This document shows positions 15,842-24,595 of a stretch of DNA of 64,000 nucleotides, one piece after another (within the stretch, counting starts at the first letter, position 1; each line of letters begins with the position of its first letter). The notes beneath the pieces were generated by a model that saw nothing but the letters and a program-made list of their open reading frames with translations, had not been told where the DNA came from and did no database searches. The position numbers and the translations under genes are program-made. The stretch spans positions 115,464 to 179,463 of the forward strand of contig NZ_CAKZHQ010000048.1 of assembly GCF_936925435.1 (NCBI RefSeq), written 5' to 3'. Source of the stretch: an uncultured Ramlibacter sp. (lineage in GTDB: Bacteria; Pseudomonadota; Gammaproteobacteria; Burkholderiales; Burkholderiaceae_C).

Positions 15842-16657
15842 TTGGCTACACGCACCAAGACTGCAGACATTCCCGCCGTGGCGGACGTACCCGGCCCGTC
15901 CAAGGCGCGTGCCGTCCCCGCCGTCTCGCGCGCCATCGCCATCCTGCGCCTGCTGGGCCGCTCGAACGAGCCCATGGGCATGAAGGCCATCTCCAACGCG
16001 CTGGACCTGGTCCCCAGCACCGCCTTGCACATCCTGCGCGTGCTGGTGCAGGAGGAACTGGTCAATGTCGACGCCGGCAGCAAGCGCTACAGCCTGGGCA
16101 GCGGCATGCTGAGCCTGGCGCGCAGCGTCATCGAGCGCAGTGATTTCCCCAGCCTTGTGCAGCCGGTGCTCGATCGCGTGGCGCGCAAGTGGGGGGTGTC
16201 CACCATGGGCGTGGAGATCACGGCGAGCAACCGCATGGTGGTGCTGGCGCTGTCGCGCCTGCAAACGCCGTTTCGCCTGCATGTGGACGTGGGCAGCCGC
16301 TTTCCCGCCCTGGTCAGTGCCACCGGCCGGCTGGTTGCGGCCTTTTGCGGCGACAGCTGGGAGCAGCTGGAAAAGAAGTTCAACGCCGTGCGCTGGGACA
16401 AGCCCGTGAGCCTGCCGGCCTGGAAGAAAGAAGTCGAGCACGCGCGGCGCGCGGGCTACAGCGTGGACCGCGACACCTATATCAGCGGCGTCACCCTGGT
16501 GGCGGTGCCCCTGCTCGATGCGGCCGGCAAGATCAGCTACACCCTGGTGGCCGCCGGCCTGTCCGACCAGCTCAATCAGGCCGTGGTGCTGCAGCTGGTG
16601 GCCGACCTGCGCGAGGAAGCGCAGGCGCTGGCGCCCCTGCTGTCTCCCTTGCGCTGA
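15842..16657 (+). CDS. IclR family transcriptional regulator
   Basis: A 271-residue regulator. The N-terminal winged helix spans about residues 25-85 ('AVSRAIAILRLLGRSNEPMG', 'DLVPSTALHILRVLVQEELV'). The C-terminal effector-binding domain follows, with 'VLALSRLQTPFRLHVDVGSRFPALVSATGRLVAA' and 'GYSVDRDTYISGVTLVAVPL'. The apparent start is TTG at 15842. No nearby ATG precedes the HTH, and the ribosome site is poor, so the start is uncertain. A TAGAAT about 40 bases upstream could be its -10. IclR proteins often control aromatic-acid or CoA-ester catabolism. The likely targets are the adjacent ligase-dehydratase-CoA-transferase operon or the divergent thioesterase. Confidence 0.88.
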   Translation: MATRTKTADIPAVADVPGPSKARAVPAVSRAIAILRLLGRSNEPMGMKAISNALDLVPSTALHILRVLVQEELVNVDAGSKRYSLGSGMLSLARSVIERSDFPSLVQPVLDRVARKWGVSTMGVEITASNRMVVLALSRLQTPFRLHVDVGSRFPALVSATGRLVAAFCGDSWEQLEKKFNAVRWDKPVSLPAWKKEVEHARRAGYSVDRDTYISGVTLVAVPLLDAAGKISYTLVAAGLSDQLNQAVVLQLVADLREEAQALAPLLSPLR

Positions 16658-16667
16658 GGCGGCAGGG

Positions 16668-17627
16668 TCAATCGACCTTGATGCCCGAGGCCTTGATGAT
16701 GGGGCCCCACTTCTTGCGCTCAGCCTGGGCGAACTCGGCCAGCTGCGCGGGCGTGCCGCCGGCCGGATCGAAGCCGATGTCCAACAGCTTCTGGCGCGTC
16801 TCGGGGCGGGCCATCACCTTCGTGATGGCGGCGTTCAGGCTGGCGATCACCGGCGCCGGCGTCCCGCGCGGCGCATACAGCGCGTTCCAGGCCACCACTT
16901 CGTAGCCGGCAAAGCCCTGCTCGGCCACGGTCTTGACGCCGGGCGCCAGGCCGCTGGGCTTGGCCGAGGTGACGGCGATGGCGCGCACGCTGCCGCTGGT
17001 GATGTGGGTGCGCAGCGCTGTGGGCGTATCGACGATCAGGGGCAGCTGGCCCCCGAGCACGTCGGTCATCGCGTTGCCCGAGCCTTTGTAGGGAACGAAG
17101 AACAGGGCCGCGCCCGAACGTTCCTTGAGCAGTTCCACCACCAGGCGGGCGGTGGTGCTTGGAATGGCGATGTCGGCCGAGCGCTGGCCGGACTTTGCCG
17201 CGGCGACGACGTCCTCCATGGTGCGCAGGTTGGACTTGGCATTGGCCACCAGCATCATCGGGAAGGTGCCGATCAGCGCCACGGGCTCGAAATCGCGCTC
17301 CGCATCGAAGCGCAGGGACGGATAGAGAAACTGGTTGAGGGCGTGGGTGGCGTTCGTCCCCATGGTCAGGGTGTAGCCGTCAGCCGGGGCCTGTGCGGCC
17401 AGCTCCGTGCCCAGGTTCCCGCCCGCGCCGGGCTTGTTGTCAATGACGACGCTCTGGCCCAGCTCCTTGGCCAGTTGCTCGGCCATGTAGCGGGTGGCGA
17501 TGTCGGTTCCCTGGCCCGCTGCGTAGGCCACGATGATCTTGATCGGCCGGGCAGGCCAGGTCTGGGCGAAGCTCACCGGAACGGCGCATGCCAGCGCGGC
17601 GACCACGAGCAGTCTGCGAAATGTCAT
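16668..17627 (-). CDS. Bug family tripartite tricarboxylate transporter binding protein
   Basis: A 319-residue periplasmic protein of the Bug (Bordetella uptake gene) family, highly expanded in Burkholderiales. The signal peptide 'LLVVAALACAVPVSFAQ' is followed by the family start 'WPARPIKIIVAYAAGQGTDI' and 'VVIDNKPGAGGNLGTELAAQ'. Bug proteins capture carboxylates and other small acids for TctAB or act as sensors. No TctA or TctB membrane partner is encoded nearby, which is common. It is the last gene of the ligase-dehydratase-CoA-transferase operon and converges on the IclR gene with ten bases between stops. The start has a clear GGAG. Confidence 0.92.
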   Translation of the reverse strand: MTFRRLLVVAALACAVPVSFAQTWPARPIKIIVAYAAGQGTDIATRYMAEQLAKELGQSVVIDNKPGAGGNLGTELAAQAPADGYTLTMGTNATHALNQFLYPSLRFDAERDFEPVALIGTFPMMLVANAKSNLRTMEDVVAAAKSGQRSADIAIPSTTARLVVELLKERSGAALFFVPYKGSGNAMTDVLGGQLPLIVDTPTALRTHITSGSVRAIAVTSAKPSGLAPGVKTVAEQGFAGYEVVAWNALYAPRGTPAPVIASLNAAITKVMARPETRQKLLDIGFDPAGGTPAQLAEFAQAERKKWGPIIKASGIKVD

Positions 17628-17660
17628 GTCTTGTCTCCATTTGATTTTGTTTGTGCTGCG

Positions 17661-18869
17661 TCAATTGGCCGGCGGTGCAGCGCCCGTTGATTTCAAGGTC
17701 TTGATTTCCTCTTCGGTGAATCCGAGGCCGCGCAGGATGTCGGCCGAATGCTGGGCAAACAGCGGCGGGCCGTCGCCGGGCGTTGCAGGCGTTCCGTGCA
17801 GCAGCGCCGGCGAGCGGATGCCCTTGTAGGCGCCGCGTTCGACAACGAGCTGGCGGTGTTGTGCATGGGCTTGGCCGAGCGCCTGCGGCACGGTGTTGAC
17901 CTGGCCGGCGGGAACGCCCAGGCGCATCAGGTCTTCACACAGCGCAGCGGCGGGCAGCTTGTGCAGAACCGGCTCGATCCAGGCCCGCAGCTCGGCGCGG
18001 TGGGCCACCCGCTGGGCATTGGTGGCAAAGCGCGCGTCGGCGGCGATGTCCTCACGTGCAATATGGCTGCAAAAGCGCCGGAACTGAGCGTCGTTGACGA
18101 TGCCGATGAAGACCTGGCCGTCGGCAGCCGTGAACTTGTCGTAGGGCGCGATGTTGGGATGGGCGCTGCCCAGCAGGGCGGGTGCGGTTCCCGAGGCCAT
18201 CCAGTTGGCCGCGTGCGGCAGCAGCAGGCTGATGGCGGTGTCGAACAGCGTGGCTTCCACGCGCTGGCCGCGGCCCGTGCGATGGCGCCCGTTGAGCGCC
18301 ATCAGGATGCCGGACAGCGCGACATAGCCGGTCAGATGGTCCACCACAGGCACGCCCATGCGGGTCGGCCCCTGCGATGCTTCGCCGTTGACGCTCATCA
18401 GGCCGCACATGGCCTGCAGCACGGCGTCATAGCCTGGCAGCTGGCCCAGCGGCCCGTCGGCGCCAAAGCCGGTGACGGCGCAATACACCAGGCGGGGGTA
18501 TTGGCGCGAGAGAACCTCCTCGTAGCCCAGGCCCCAGCGCTCCATGGTGCCGGGCAGGAAGTTCTCCACCAGCACGTCGGCATCTTCCAGCAGGCGCGCC
18601 AGCACCTCGCGCCCGAGCGGCTGGCCCAGGTCCAGCGAGAGGCCGCGCTTGCCGCGGTTGAGCGCGCCGAAGTAGGCGGCCTCGCCGCGGCTGTCGAAGG
18701 GAGGGCCGAGCCTGCGGGTGTCGTCACCCGCAGGCGGCTCGACCTTGATGACATCGGCGCCGTGGTCCGAGAGGATCTGCGTGCACAGAGGTCCGGCCAG
18801 CACGCGCGTCAGGTCGACGACCTTGACGCCGTGCAGTGCCCCGCCCCGGTCAGGTGTGGCTGGCCACAT
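17661..18869 (-). CDS. CaiB/BaiF family (class III) CoA-transferase
   Basis: A 402-residue CoA-transferase moving CoA between a thioester and a free acid by a covalent aspartyl intermediate. 'LHGVKVVDLTRVLAGPLCTQILSDHGADVIKVEPP' is the class III N-terminus, with the consensus spread over residues 12-45. 'PGYDAVLQAMCGLMSVNG' carries the catalytic Asp, and 'GQRVEATLFDTAISLL' and 'RLGVPAGQVNT' are later family motifs. It starts nine bases after the dehydratase gene and precedes the Bug gene. It probably transfers CoA onto the imported acid, or exchanges it between intermediates; the substrate is unknown. Confidence 0.92.
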   Translation of the reverse strand: MWPATPDRGGALHGVKVVDLTRVLAGPLCTQILSDHGADVIKVEPPAGDDTRRLGPPFDSRGEAAYFGALNRGKRGLSLDLGQPLGREVLARLLEDADVLVENFLPGTMERWGLGYEEVLSRQYPRLVYCAVTGFGADGPLGQLPGYDAVLQAMCGLMSVNGEASQGPTRMGVPVVDHLTGYVALSGILMALNGRHRTGRGQRVEATLFDTAISLLLPHAANWMASGTAPALLGSAHPNIAPYDKFTAADGQVFIGIVNDAQFRRFCSHIAREDIAADARFATNAQRVAHRAELRAWIEPVLHKLPAAALCEDLMRLGVPAGQVNTVPQALGQAHAQHRQLVVERGAYKGIRSPALLHGTPATPGDGPPLFAQHSADILRGLGFTEEEIKTLKSTGAAPPAN

Positions 18870-18878
18870 GGGGGCGGT

Positions 18879-20018
18879 TCAGCCCCTGGTGGGCAGTTCG
18901 ACCACGCCGGAGCCGAGCACGGACAGTTCGTCGTCCTGGTTGCGTGCCTCCTGCTCGATCTCCACCAGGTGGCGGCCGCCTTCGACGAACTTGCGCAGGA
19001 CCTTGCCCTTGATGAACAGCATGTCGCCTTCCGGGTTGTGGCGGCGGATCTTGCAGCTGGCAGAGCGCAGGAAGCCGTCGTCGCCCATCCAGTTGGTCAT
19101 GTGGTGGGTCAGCCAGGAGGTGCGCTCCGGACCGTAGTCGTATGCGCCGGGCGCGCCCACTTCCAGGGCGAAGTCTTCTTCCCAGTGCACGCGCTCGGGC
19201 ACGTCCGGGATGCCGAAGCGGTTCTTGATGCCGACGCCGGGATGGGCGTCGATCAGCTGCCAGGCCAGCTTGTTGGCGCGGATGTACAGGCCGCCCCAGC
19301 CCTGGGCATAGGCGATGAAACCGGTCACCGTCATCGGGCCCTTGAACATCACGGGCAGTGCTTCACCTTCCTTGACGTCTTCCCAGTAGCGGGGCGTGGC
19401 GCCGCGCACTTCTTCCTTGCGGTACAGATCGTAGGCGGCGGCGATTTCCTCTTCGCTGTACTTGCGCGGCTCGCGGGCGCGCACTTCCTTGTACTTGCTG
19501 CCCTTCTCGCGGGCATGGTCGCGCTCCGTGCGGAAGCACCAGCTGTCGCACTCGGAGACCTTGTCGCCCTGCTGGTTGAAGAAGTCCACGTGGTAGATCT
19601 GCTGGACGGCGCGGCCGGCGAACTTGGTGTCGTGCTCGATCAGGTCCTTGAGGTAGGCCTCGGTCTTGATCTCGTCATTGCGCTGGACGTTCTTGTGCCA
19701 GGTCCAGTTGGAGCCCGACCACATGGCGTGCACGCCGGGCAGGCCGCCCACATAGCCCGAGACGATGCGGCTGGTGGCGAACAGGAAGCTGGGCAGGGCG
19801 ATGATGCCGCCGTGCTTGGTCTTGGCGGCGTAGTCCGGATCGCACCACAGCGGGTTGTCGTCGCCGATGCCATGCGCGTAGTGGCGGATGTTGTCGCGCG
19901 TGGCTTCATGGCACCAGGGCTCAGCGGTCTGGCCGATCTTGACGCCGATGCGCTTGCGCAGGTCGTCCATCCCCTGTTCTGTGATCTTGGGGAAGGTTCG
20001 TTCGTTGATGTTGGACAT
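18879..20018 (-). CDS. MaoC-family acyl-CoA dehydratase with FAS1-like N-terminal domain
   Basis: A 379-residue double-hotdog protein. The N-terminal half ('EPWCHEATRDNIRHYAHGIGDDNPLW') matches the FAS1-like dehydratase domain, and 'PSFLFATSRIVSGYVGGLPGVHAMWSG' holds the strand following the active-site helix. The C-terminal half has 'GPMTVTGFIAYAQGWGGLYI' and 'HMTNWMGDDGFLRSASCKIRRHNPEGDML', a MaoC-like hotdog. These proteins hydrate or dehydrate 2-enoyl-CoA thioesters. I chose the ATG at 20018 because GGAG lies nine bases upstream; an ATG seven codons earlier lacks one. It sits between the ligase and the CoA-transferase, fitting a hydration step on the same CoA ester. Confidence 0.85.
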   Translation of the reverse strand: MSNINERTFPKITEQGMDDLRKRIGVKIGQTAEPWCHEATRDNIRHYAHGIGDDNPLWCDPDYAAKTKHGGIIALPSFLFATSRIVSGYVGGLPGVHAMWSGSNWTWHKNVQRNDEIKTEAYLKDLIEHDTKFAGRAVQQIYHVDFFNQQGDKVSECDSWCFRTERDHAREKGSKYKEVRAREPRKYSEEEIAAAYDLYRKEEVRGATPRYWEDVKEGEALPVMFKGPMTVTGFIAYAQGWGGLYIRANKLAWQLIDAHPGVGIKNRFGIPDVPERVHWEEDFALEVGAPGAYDYGPERTSWLTHHMTNWMGDDGFLRSASCKIRRHNPEGDMLFIKGKVLRKFVEGGRHLVEIEQEARNQDDELSVLGSGVVELPTRG

Positions 20019-20068
20019 GCTTGGGTCTCCTTTGGTCAATTCTGGTGGGTCGGTCGTGAAGCGGTGAT

Positions 20069-21631
20069 TCAGGTTGTGGTTGCGGCGGCCGCCTTGGCCT
20101 CGCGCTCGCGCAGCACCTTGCGGTGAACCTTGCCTGCGGGTGTCTTGGGCAGTTCGGTGACGAACTCGACCAGGCGCGGATATTCGTGCTGGCCGAGCTT
20201 GCCGCGCACCAGGTCCTGGATTTCGCGAACGAAGTCCTCGCTGGCCGGCCGGGTGGTGACGACGAAGGCCTTGACCACCTGGCCGCGCAGTTCGTCAGGC
20301 ACACCGATGGCAGCGGCCTCCAGGGCGTCGGGATGCGTGAGCATGGCGTTCTCCAGTTCGACCGCGCTCATGGTCCAGCCGGCCGAAATGATCACGTCGT
20401 CGGCTCGCCCTGCGTGGTAGAAGTAGCCGTCCTCGTCGATGCGCGCCAGATCCTTGGTGTGGATCCATTCGCCGCGCCGGCGCACCATCAGGTTGCCGTT
20501 GACGCCGGGCGCGCAGGGCAGGCCCTGGTCGTCCTGCACCTGGACCTCGCCGCCGGGCACGGCCTTGCCCAGGGAGCCGGTCTTGACCGGGAAATCGGCG
20601 GCGCCGGGGTAGTTGACCAGCACCACGCCGATCTCGGTCGTGCCATACATGGAGCAGACCTCCAGGCCGAAGGTGCTGCGCACAAACCCGGCGGTCTCGT
20701 CGTCGATCGGTTCGCCGGTGAACGACAGCTTCTCGATGACGTACTTGTAGTTGCCGCCCACGCCGGAGTTCTTCATCATGCGGTAGTGGGTGGCGGCCGC
20801 GGACATGTTGGTGAAGCCATGGCCGGACAGTGCCTGCAGCAAGCGCTCGGCGTTGAATCGGCCGGCCCAGGCGCCGATGGTCAGCCCCATGGCCAGCGGC
20901 GCGAAGGTGCCATGCCACAGGCCATGGCCCCAGGCGGGCGAGGACGGGCAGATGAAGCGATCGCCCGGACGCAGACCCGTGCCGTACAGCGCCGCGACCA
21001 TCAGGGTGACCAGGGTGCGGTGGCTGTGCTTGACCGCCTCAGGAAGCTCGCGCGTGGTGCCCGATGTGTACTGGAACACCGCCAGGCTGTCGGCGCGCGT
21101 GCGGGTGTCGAAGCTGGGCGCAAGGCCTTGCAGCGCGGCCAGGGCGGCATCGTCGAACACGGTGACCTTCTGGCCTTCGATGCCGCGCACGGTTTGCGCC
21201 TTCTCGCTGTTGGTGACGACCAGGCCGGGTTTGCAGTCGTTCAGGCGCAGGCGCATGGCCTCGGGGCCGAACAGCGTGAACATGGGCACCGCGATGGCGC
21301 CGGCCTTGATGGCGCCGAACATCGCCACGTAGAAGGCGCGCGATGGTTCCAGCATGATGGCCACGCGGTCGCCGGGCTGGATGCCCTGGGCCACCAGCCA
21401 GTGGGCGAAGCGCGAGGAATCGTCGGACAGCTCGCGGTAGGTGATGGTTTCATCGTGGCCATCGGCATGGACCACGATGACCGCGTCACGGCCCGATGCC
21501 GCATGGCGGTCCACGCACTCATGGGCGATGTTCAGATGTTCGCGATCGCCGTCGAACAACTCCCACAGTTTCGCGGAGGAGAAGTTTTGCTGGGCGTCGG
21601 TCCAGGTCGTGTAGTCGGTCAGGAGATGCAT
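20069..21631 (-). CDS. AMP-dependent acyl-CoA synthetase (acetate/benzoate-ligase type)
   Basis: A 520-residue ANL ligase, first gene of a four-gene operon. 'FQYTSGTTRELPEAVKHSH' is the phosphate-binding loop; the usual GKPK is replaced by RELPEA, an unusual form also seen in some benzoate-type ligases. 'CSMYGTTEIGVVLVNYPG' is the adenine motif. 'YFYHAGRADDVIISAGWTMSAVELENAM' is the hinge, and 'PKTPAGKVHRKVLRERE' bears the catalytic Lys. It likely activates a short-chain or aromatic acid. Upstream (21680-21714) are two inverted repeats that look like operators. Confidence 0.88.
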   Translation of the reverse strand: MHLLTDYTTWTDAQQNFSSAKLWELFDGDREHLNIAHECVDRHAASGRDAVIVVHADGHDETITYRELSDDSSRFAHWLVAQGIQPGDRVAIMLEPSRAFYVAMFGAIKAGAIAVPMFTLFGPEAMRLRLNDCKPGLVVTNSEKAQTVRGIEGQKVTVFDDAALAALQGLAPSFDTRTRADSLAVFQYTSGTTRELPEAVKHSHRTLVTLMVAALYGTGLRPGDRFICPSSPAWGHGLWHGTFAPLAMGLTIGAWAGRFNAERLLQALSGHGFTNMSAAATHYRMMKNSGVGGNYKYVIEKLSFTGEPIDDETAGFVRSTFGLEVCSMYGTTEIGVVLVNYPGAADFPVKTGSLGKAVPGGEVQVQDDQGLPCAPGVNGNLMVRRRGEWIHTKDLARIDEDGYFYHAGRADDVIISAGWTMSAVELENAMLTHPDALEAAAIGVPDELRGQVVKAFVVTTRPASEDFVREIQDLVRGKLGQHEYPRLVEFVTELPKTPAGKVHRKVLREREAKAAAATTT

Positions 21632-21679
21632 GGGGCCTGCTTGGAATCAGTGAAGCCAAGTATTCCGATTCCTGATGAA

Positions 21680-21714
21680 GTTGTCAAATACAACGTGCAA
21701 TTGTATTAGTACAA
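21680..21714. promoter_or_regulatory. Tandem inverted repeats, candidate operators of the ligase operon
   Basis: GTTGTCAAATACAAC (21680-21694) and TTGTATTAGTACAA (21701-21714), separated by six bases in an AT-rich patch 49 bases upstream of the ligase start. Both arms share the TTGT...ACAA pattern typical of dimeric winged-helix regulators such as GntR/FadR-type or IclR proteins. Confidence 0.55.
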
Positions 21715-21791
21715 ATATGATGGAAACGCGACGCGGCCACCGATGCGCGTGGCTTGGTTCGAAAGGAGAGGGGAGCCGGCCTGGCGGCGGC

Positions 21792-22235
21792 TCAGGCGGC
21801 GACGATTTTCATCAGGGCCTGGGCCGACATCACCGGCTGGCCGTCCACGCTGAGCAAGCCCTGCATGAACAGCATGCTGGCAGTACGGTGCACAACGCTG
21901 CCGCGCGCCTCGATCAACATGCCCTTGGTCGCCGGCGCGAGAAAATGCGCGTCCAGCTGCAGCGTGACGCACTTGAGGCGGCCGGACGCTTCCCAGGCAA
22001 TGGCGCTGAGCGCGTGGTCCATCAGGGTTTCGAGCAGGCCACCGTGGACCATGCCTGCGGGGTTGAGGTGCCGGTCATCGGCCAGGATGGCGTAAGCCCA
22101 GGCTGTGTCTTCCTTGCGGGTCCACAGGGGGCCGGCGCAATCGATGAAGCCGCCCAAGCTGCGTTTTTTCCAGCCGTTCGCCAGCAGGGCCTCTTCGTTG
22201 GCAGGGCTGTTCGAAACGCTGGCATCTGCGGACAT
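21792..22235 (-). CDS. PaaI family thioesterase (hotdog fold)
   Basis: A 147-residue hotdog thioesterase. 'HLNPAGMVHGGLLETLMDHALSAIAWE' contains the conserved N-x-x-G-x-x-H-G-G motif followed by the Asp of the active-site helix. 'CVTLQLDAHFLAPATKGMLIEARG' and 'RTASMLFMQGLLSVDGQPVMSAQALMKI' complete the fold. PaaI-type enzymes hydrolyse aromatic and other acyl-CoAs, often as a safety valve that frees CoA. It is on the same strand as the ligase operon but 160 bases upstream, across the operator region. It is divergent from the ABC exporter with 41 bases between starts. Confidence 0.88.
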   Translation of the reverse strand: MSADASVSNSPANEEALLANGWKKRSLGGFIDCAGPLWTRKEDTAWAYAILADDRHLNPAGMVHGGLLETLMDHALSAIAWEASGRLKCVTLQLDAHFLAPATKGMLIEARGSVVHRTASMLFMQGLLSVDGQPVMSAQALMKIVAA

Positions 22236-22276
22236 GGGCACAATCTCTGGTCTACAAGAATCCACGATTGTCCCCG

Positions 22277-24139
22277 ATGCGCCGCTCCGGTGAACTTGCC
22301 TCTTCCTCCACCGCCGCGCCGGGCGGCGCCGCACCCGCCGCGCGCGGTCACACCGACTGGGCCACGCTGCAGCGCCTTTTCCCCTACCTGTGGCAGTACA
22401 AGTGGCGGGTGCTGGCCGCCCTGGCTTTCATGGTGGGGGCCAAGCTGGCCAACGTCGGCGTGCCGCTGCTGCTCAAGAACCTGGTCGATGCCATGAGCTT
22501 CAAGCCCGGTGACGCGCAGGCACTGTTGGTGGTGCCGGTAGCGCTGCTGCTCGGGTACGGCCTGCTGCGCCTGTCCACCTCGGTTTTCACCGAGTTGCGC
22601 GAACTGGTGTTCTCGCGCGCCACCCAGGGCGCGAGTCGCTCCATCGCGCTGGAGACCTTCCGCCACCTGCACGCGCTGAGTCTGCGCTTCCATCTGGAGC
22701 GCCAGACCGGCGGCATGACGCGTGACATCGAGCGCGGCGTGCGCGGCATCGAGTCGCTGATCTCGTACTCGCTCTACAGCATCATCCCCACGCTGATCGA
22801 GGTGGCGCTGGTGCTGACCATCCTGGCCGTGAAGTTCGATGCATGGTTCGCCTGGATCACCATCGCCGCGCTGGCCGTCTACATCGTCTTCACCGTGACG
22901 GTGACCGAATGGCGCACCAAGTTCCGCAAGGAGGCCAACGAGTTCGATTCGGCGGCCCACAGCAAGGCGGTGGATTCGCTGCTGAACTACGAGACCGTCA
23001 AGTACTTCAACAACGAGGACTTCGAGGCCAGGCGCTACGACGAGAGCCTGGACCGCTACCGGCGCTCGCGCATCAAGGCGCAGTTCACGCTGTCCATGCT
23101 CAATACCGGCCAGCAGCTGATCATCGCGGTGGCCCTGGTGACCATGCTGTGGCGCGCCACCCTGGGCGTGGTCGACGGCCGCATGACCCTGGGCGACCTG
23201 GTGATGGTCAACGCCTTCATGATCCAGCTGTACATCCCGCTGAACTTCCTGGGCGTGCTCTACCGCGAGATCAAGCAGAGCCTGACCGACCTGGACAAGA
23301 TGTTCGTGCTGATGGAGCGCGAGCGCGAGGTGGCCGACGCCCCCGGCGCGCCGGTGCTGCAGGGGCTGGAACAGCCGGTGGTGAGGTTCGAGCATGTGAA
23401 CTTCGCCTATGAACCGGCGCGCCAGATCCTGCACGACCTGAGTTTCGAGATCCCGGCCGGCAAGACAGTTGCCGTGGTCGGGCCTTCGGGCTCGGGCAAG
23501 TCCACCCTGGCCAGGCTGCTGTACCGGTTCTACGATGTGCAGGAGGGAAAGATCACCATCGCCGGCCAGGACATCCGCGCCGTCACCCAGGCCAGCGTGC
23601 GCCAGGCCATTGGCATCGTGCCGCAGGACACGGTGCTGTTCAACGACACGGTGGAATACAACATCGCCTATGGCCGGCCCGGCGCCGGCCGTGCCGAGGT
23701 GGAGCAGGCCGCACGCGCCGCCCACATCCACGCCTTCATCGAAGCCATGCCACGCGGCTACCAGACCATGGTGGGCGAGCGCGGCCTGAAGCTCTCGGGC
23801 GGCGAGAAGCAGCGCGTGGCCATTGCCCGCACCCTGCTGAAGGACCCGCCCATCCTGATCTTCGACGAGGCCACCTCGGCGCTGGACTCGGCCAACGAGC
23901 GCGCCATCCAGGCGGAACTGGAAAGCGCGGCGCAGAACAAGACCGTGCTGGTCATCGCGCACCGCTTGTCCACTGTCGTGGACGCCCACGAGATCCTGGT
24001 GCTCGATGCCGGCCGCATCATCGAACGCGGCAACCATGGCCAGCTGCTGGCGCTGGACGGCCGTTATGCACGCATGTGGGCGCTGCAGCGCCAAAGCAGC
24101 GAGCGCGTGCCGCAGGACGCGGCGCAGCCTGCGGGCTGA
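22277..24139 (+). CDS. Atm1/HMT1-type ABC exporter (fused membrane and ATPase domains)
   Basis: A 620-residue half-transporter. Residues about 35-340 form a six-helix ABC membrane domain with the Atm1 landmarks 'FHLERQTGGMTRDIERGVRGI', 'EFDSAAHSKAVDSLLNYETVKYFNNE' and 'LNTGQQLIIAVALV'. The ATPase follows, with Walker A '[21 protein letters not shown]', signature 'LSGGEKQRVAIARTLL' and Walker B 'ILIFDEATSALDS'. Bacterial Atm1 proteins export glutathione-linked metals or sulfur compounds and work as homodimers; this role is inferred from the family. The ATG at 22277 was preferred to an upstream TTG. Its stop lies three bases from the stop of the convergent iron-sulfur subunit gene. Confidence 0.92.
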   Translation: MRRSGELASSSTAAPGGAAPAARGHTDWATLQRLFPYLWQYKWRVLAALAFMVGAKLANVGVPLLLKNLVDAMSFKPGDAQALLVVPVALLLGYGLLRLSTSVFTELRELVFSRATQGASRSIALETFRHLHALSLRFHLERQTGGMTRDIERGVRGIESLISYSLYSIIPTLIEVALVLTILAVKFDAWFAWITIAALAVYIVFTVTVTEWRTKFRKEANEFDSAAHSKAVDSLLNYETVKYFNNEDFEARRYDESLDRYRRSRIKAQFTLSMLNTGQQLIIAVALVTMLWRATLGVVDGRMTLGDLVMVNAFMIQLYIPLNFLGVLYREIKQSLTDLDKMFVLMEREREVADAPGAPVLQGLEQPVVRFEHVNFAYEPARQILHDLSFEIPAGKTVAVVGPSGSGKSTLARLLYRFYDVQEGKITIAGQDIRAVTQASVRQAIGIVPQDTVLFNDTVEYNIAYGRPGAGRAEVEQAARAAHIHAFIEAMPRGYQTMVGERGLKLSGGEKQRVAIARTLLKDPPILIFDEATSALDSANERAIQAELESAAQNKTVLVIAHRLSTVVDAHEILVLDAGRIIERGNHGQLLALDGRYARMWALQRQSSERVPQDAAQPAG

Positions 24140-24142
24140 GAT

Positions 24143-24595
24143 CTAGAAAAGTTCGTTCAGCGCCCGACTGACGCCCCCATAGCCGGTGCAGCGGCACAGG
24201 TTGCCGCACATGAGTTCGCTGGCCTCCAGCGCGTCTGGCCTGGGGATGCGCTGGTGAAGGTAGGTCATGGTCATCACCATGCCGGCCGAGCAATAGCCGC
24301 ACTGGACGGCGCCGCAGCGCGCCAGCGCATCGCGCACCGGTGCGCTGGCCTCGTCGGCGGCCATGGCTTCTATGGTCGTCACGCGCCGGCCTTCGAGCTG
24401 CCAGGCCATGACGAGGCAGGCGTTCGCGGGCTCGCCGTCCAGCCACACCATGCAGGCCCCGCAGCGCCCGATTTCGCAGCCGGGCTTGGCGCCGACGAGG
24501 CCGAAGTCCTCGCGAAGGATGGACAGCAGGCGGCGCTCAACCACGCAGCGCACGGCCACGGCCGACCCATTGAGTTCGAAGTGCACTTGCGTCAT
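24143..24595 (-). CDS. (2Fe-2S)-binding subunit of a molybdenum hydroxylase (xanthine dehydrogenase/CoxS family)
   Basis: A 150-residue electron-transfer subunit with two [2Fe-2S] clusters. The plant-ferredoxin-like cluster is ligated by Cys in 'GCEIGRCGACMVWLDGE' plus 'ANACLV'. The second cluster lies in 'GAVQCGYCSAGMVM' and 'LMCGNLCRCTGYGGV'. It carries electrons from the molybdopterin site to the FAD subunit. It is the last gene of the operon, and its ATG overlaps the stop of the large subunit (ATGA). The subunit order FAD, Mo, FeS is that of many hydroxylases for N-heterocycles and aldehydes. Confidence 0.95.
   Translation of the reverse strand: MTQVHFELNGSAVAVRCVVERRLLSILREDFGLVGAKPGCEIGRCGACMVWLDGEPANACLVMAWQLEGRRVTTIEAMAADEASAPVRDALARCGAVQCGYCSAGMVMTMTYLHQRIPRPDALEASELMCGNLCRCTGYGGVSRALNELF

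Noticed and set aside
22022..24094. A 690-codon minus-strand frame across the ABC exporter and thioesterase
   Set aside because: Low-complexity His/Gln/Val composition; it is the shadow of the plus-strand Atm1-type gene with all ABC motifs.
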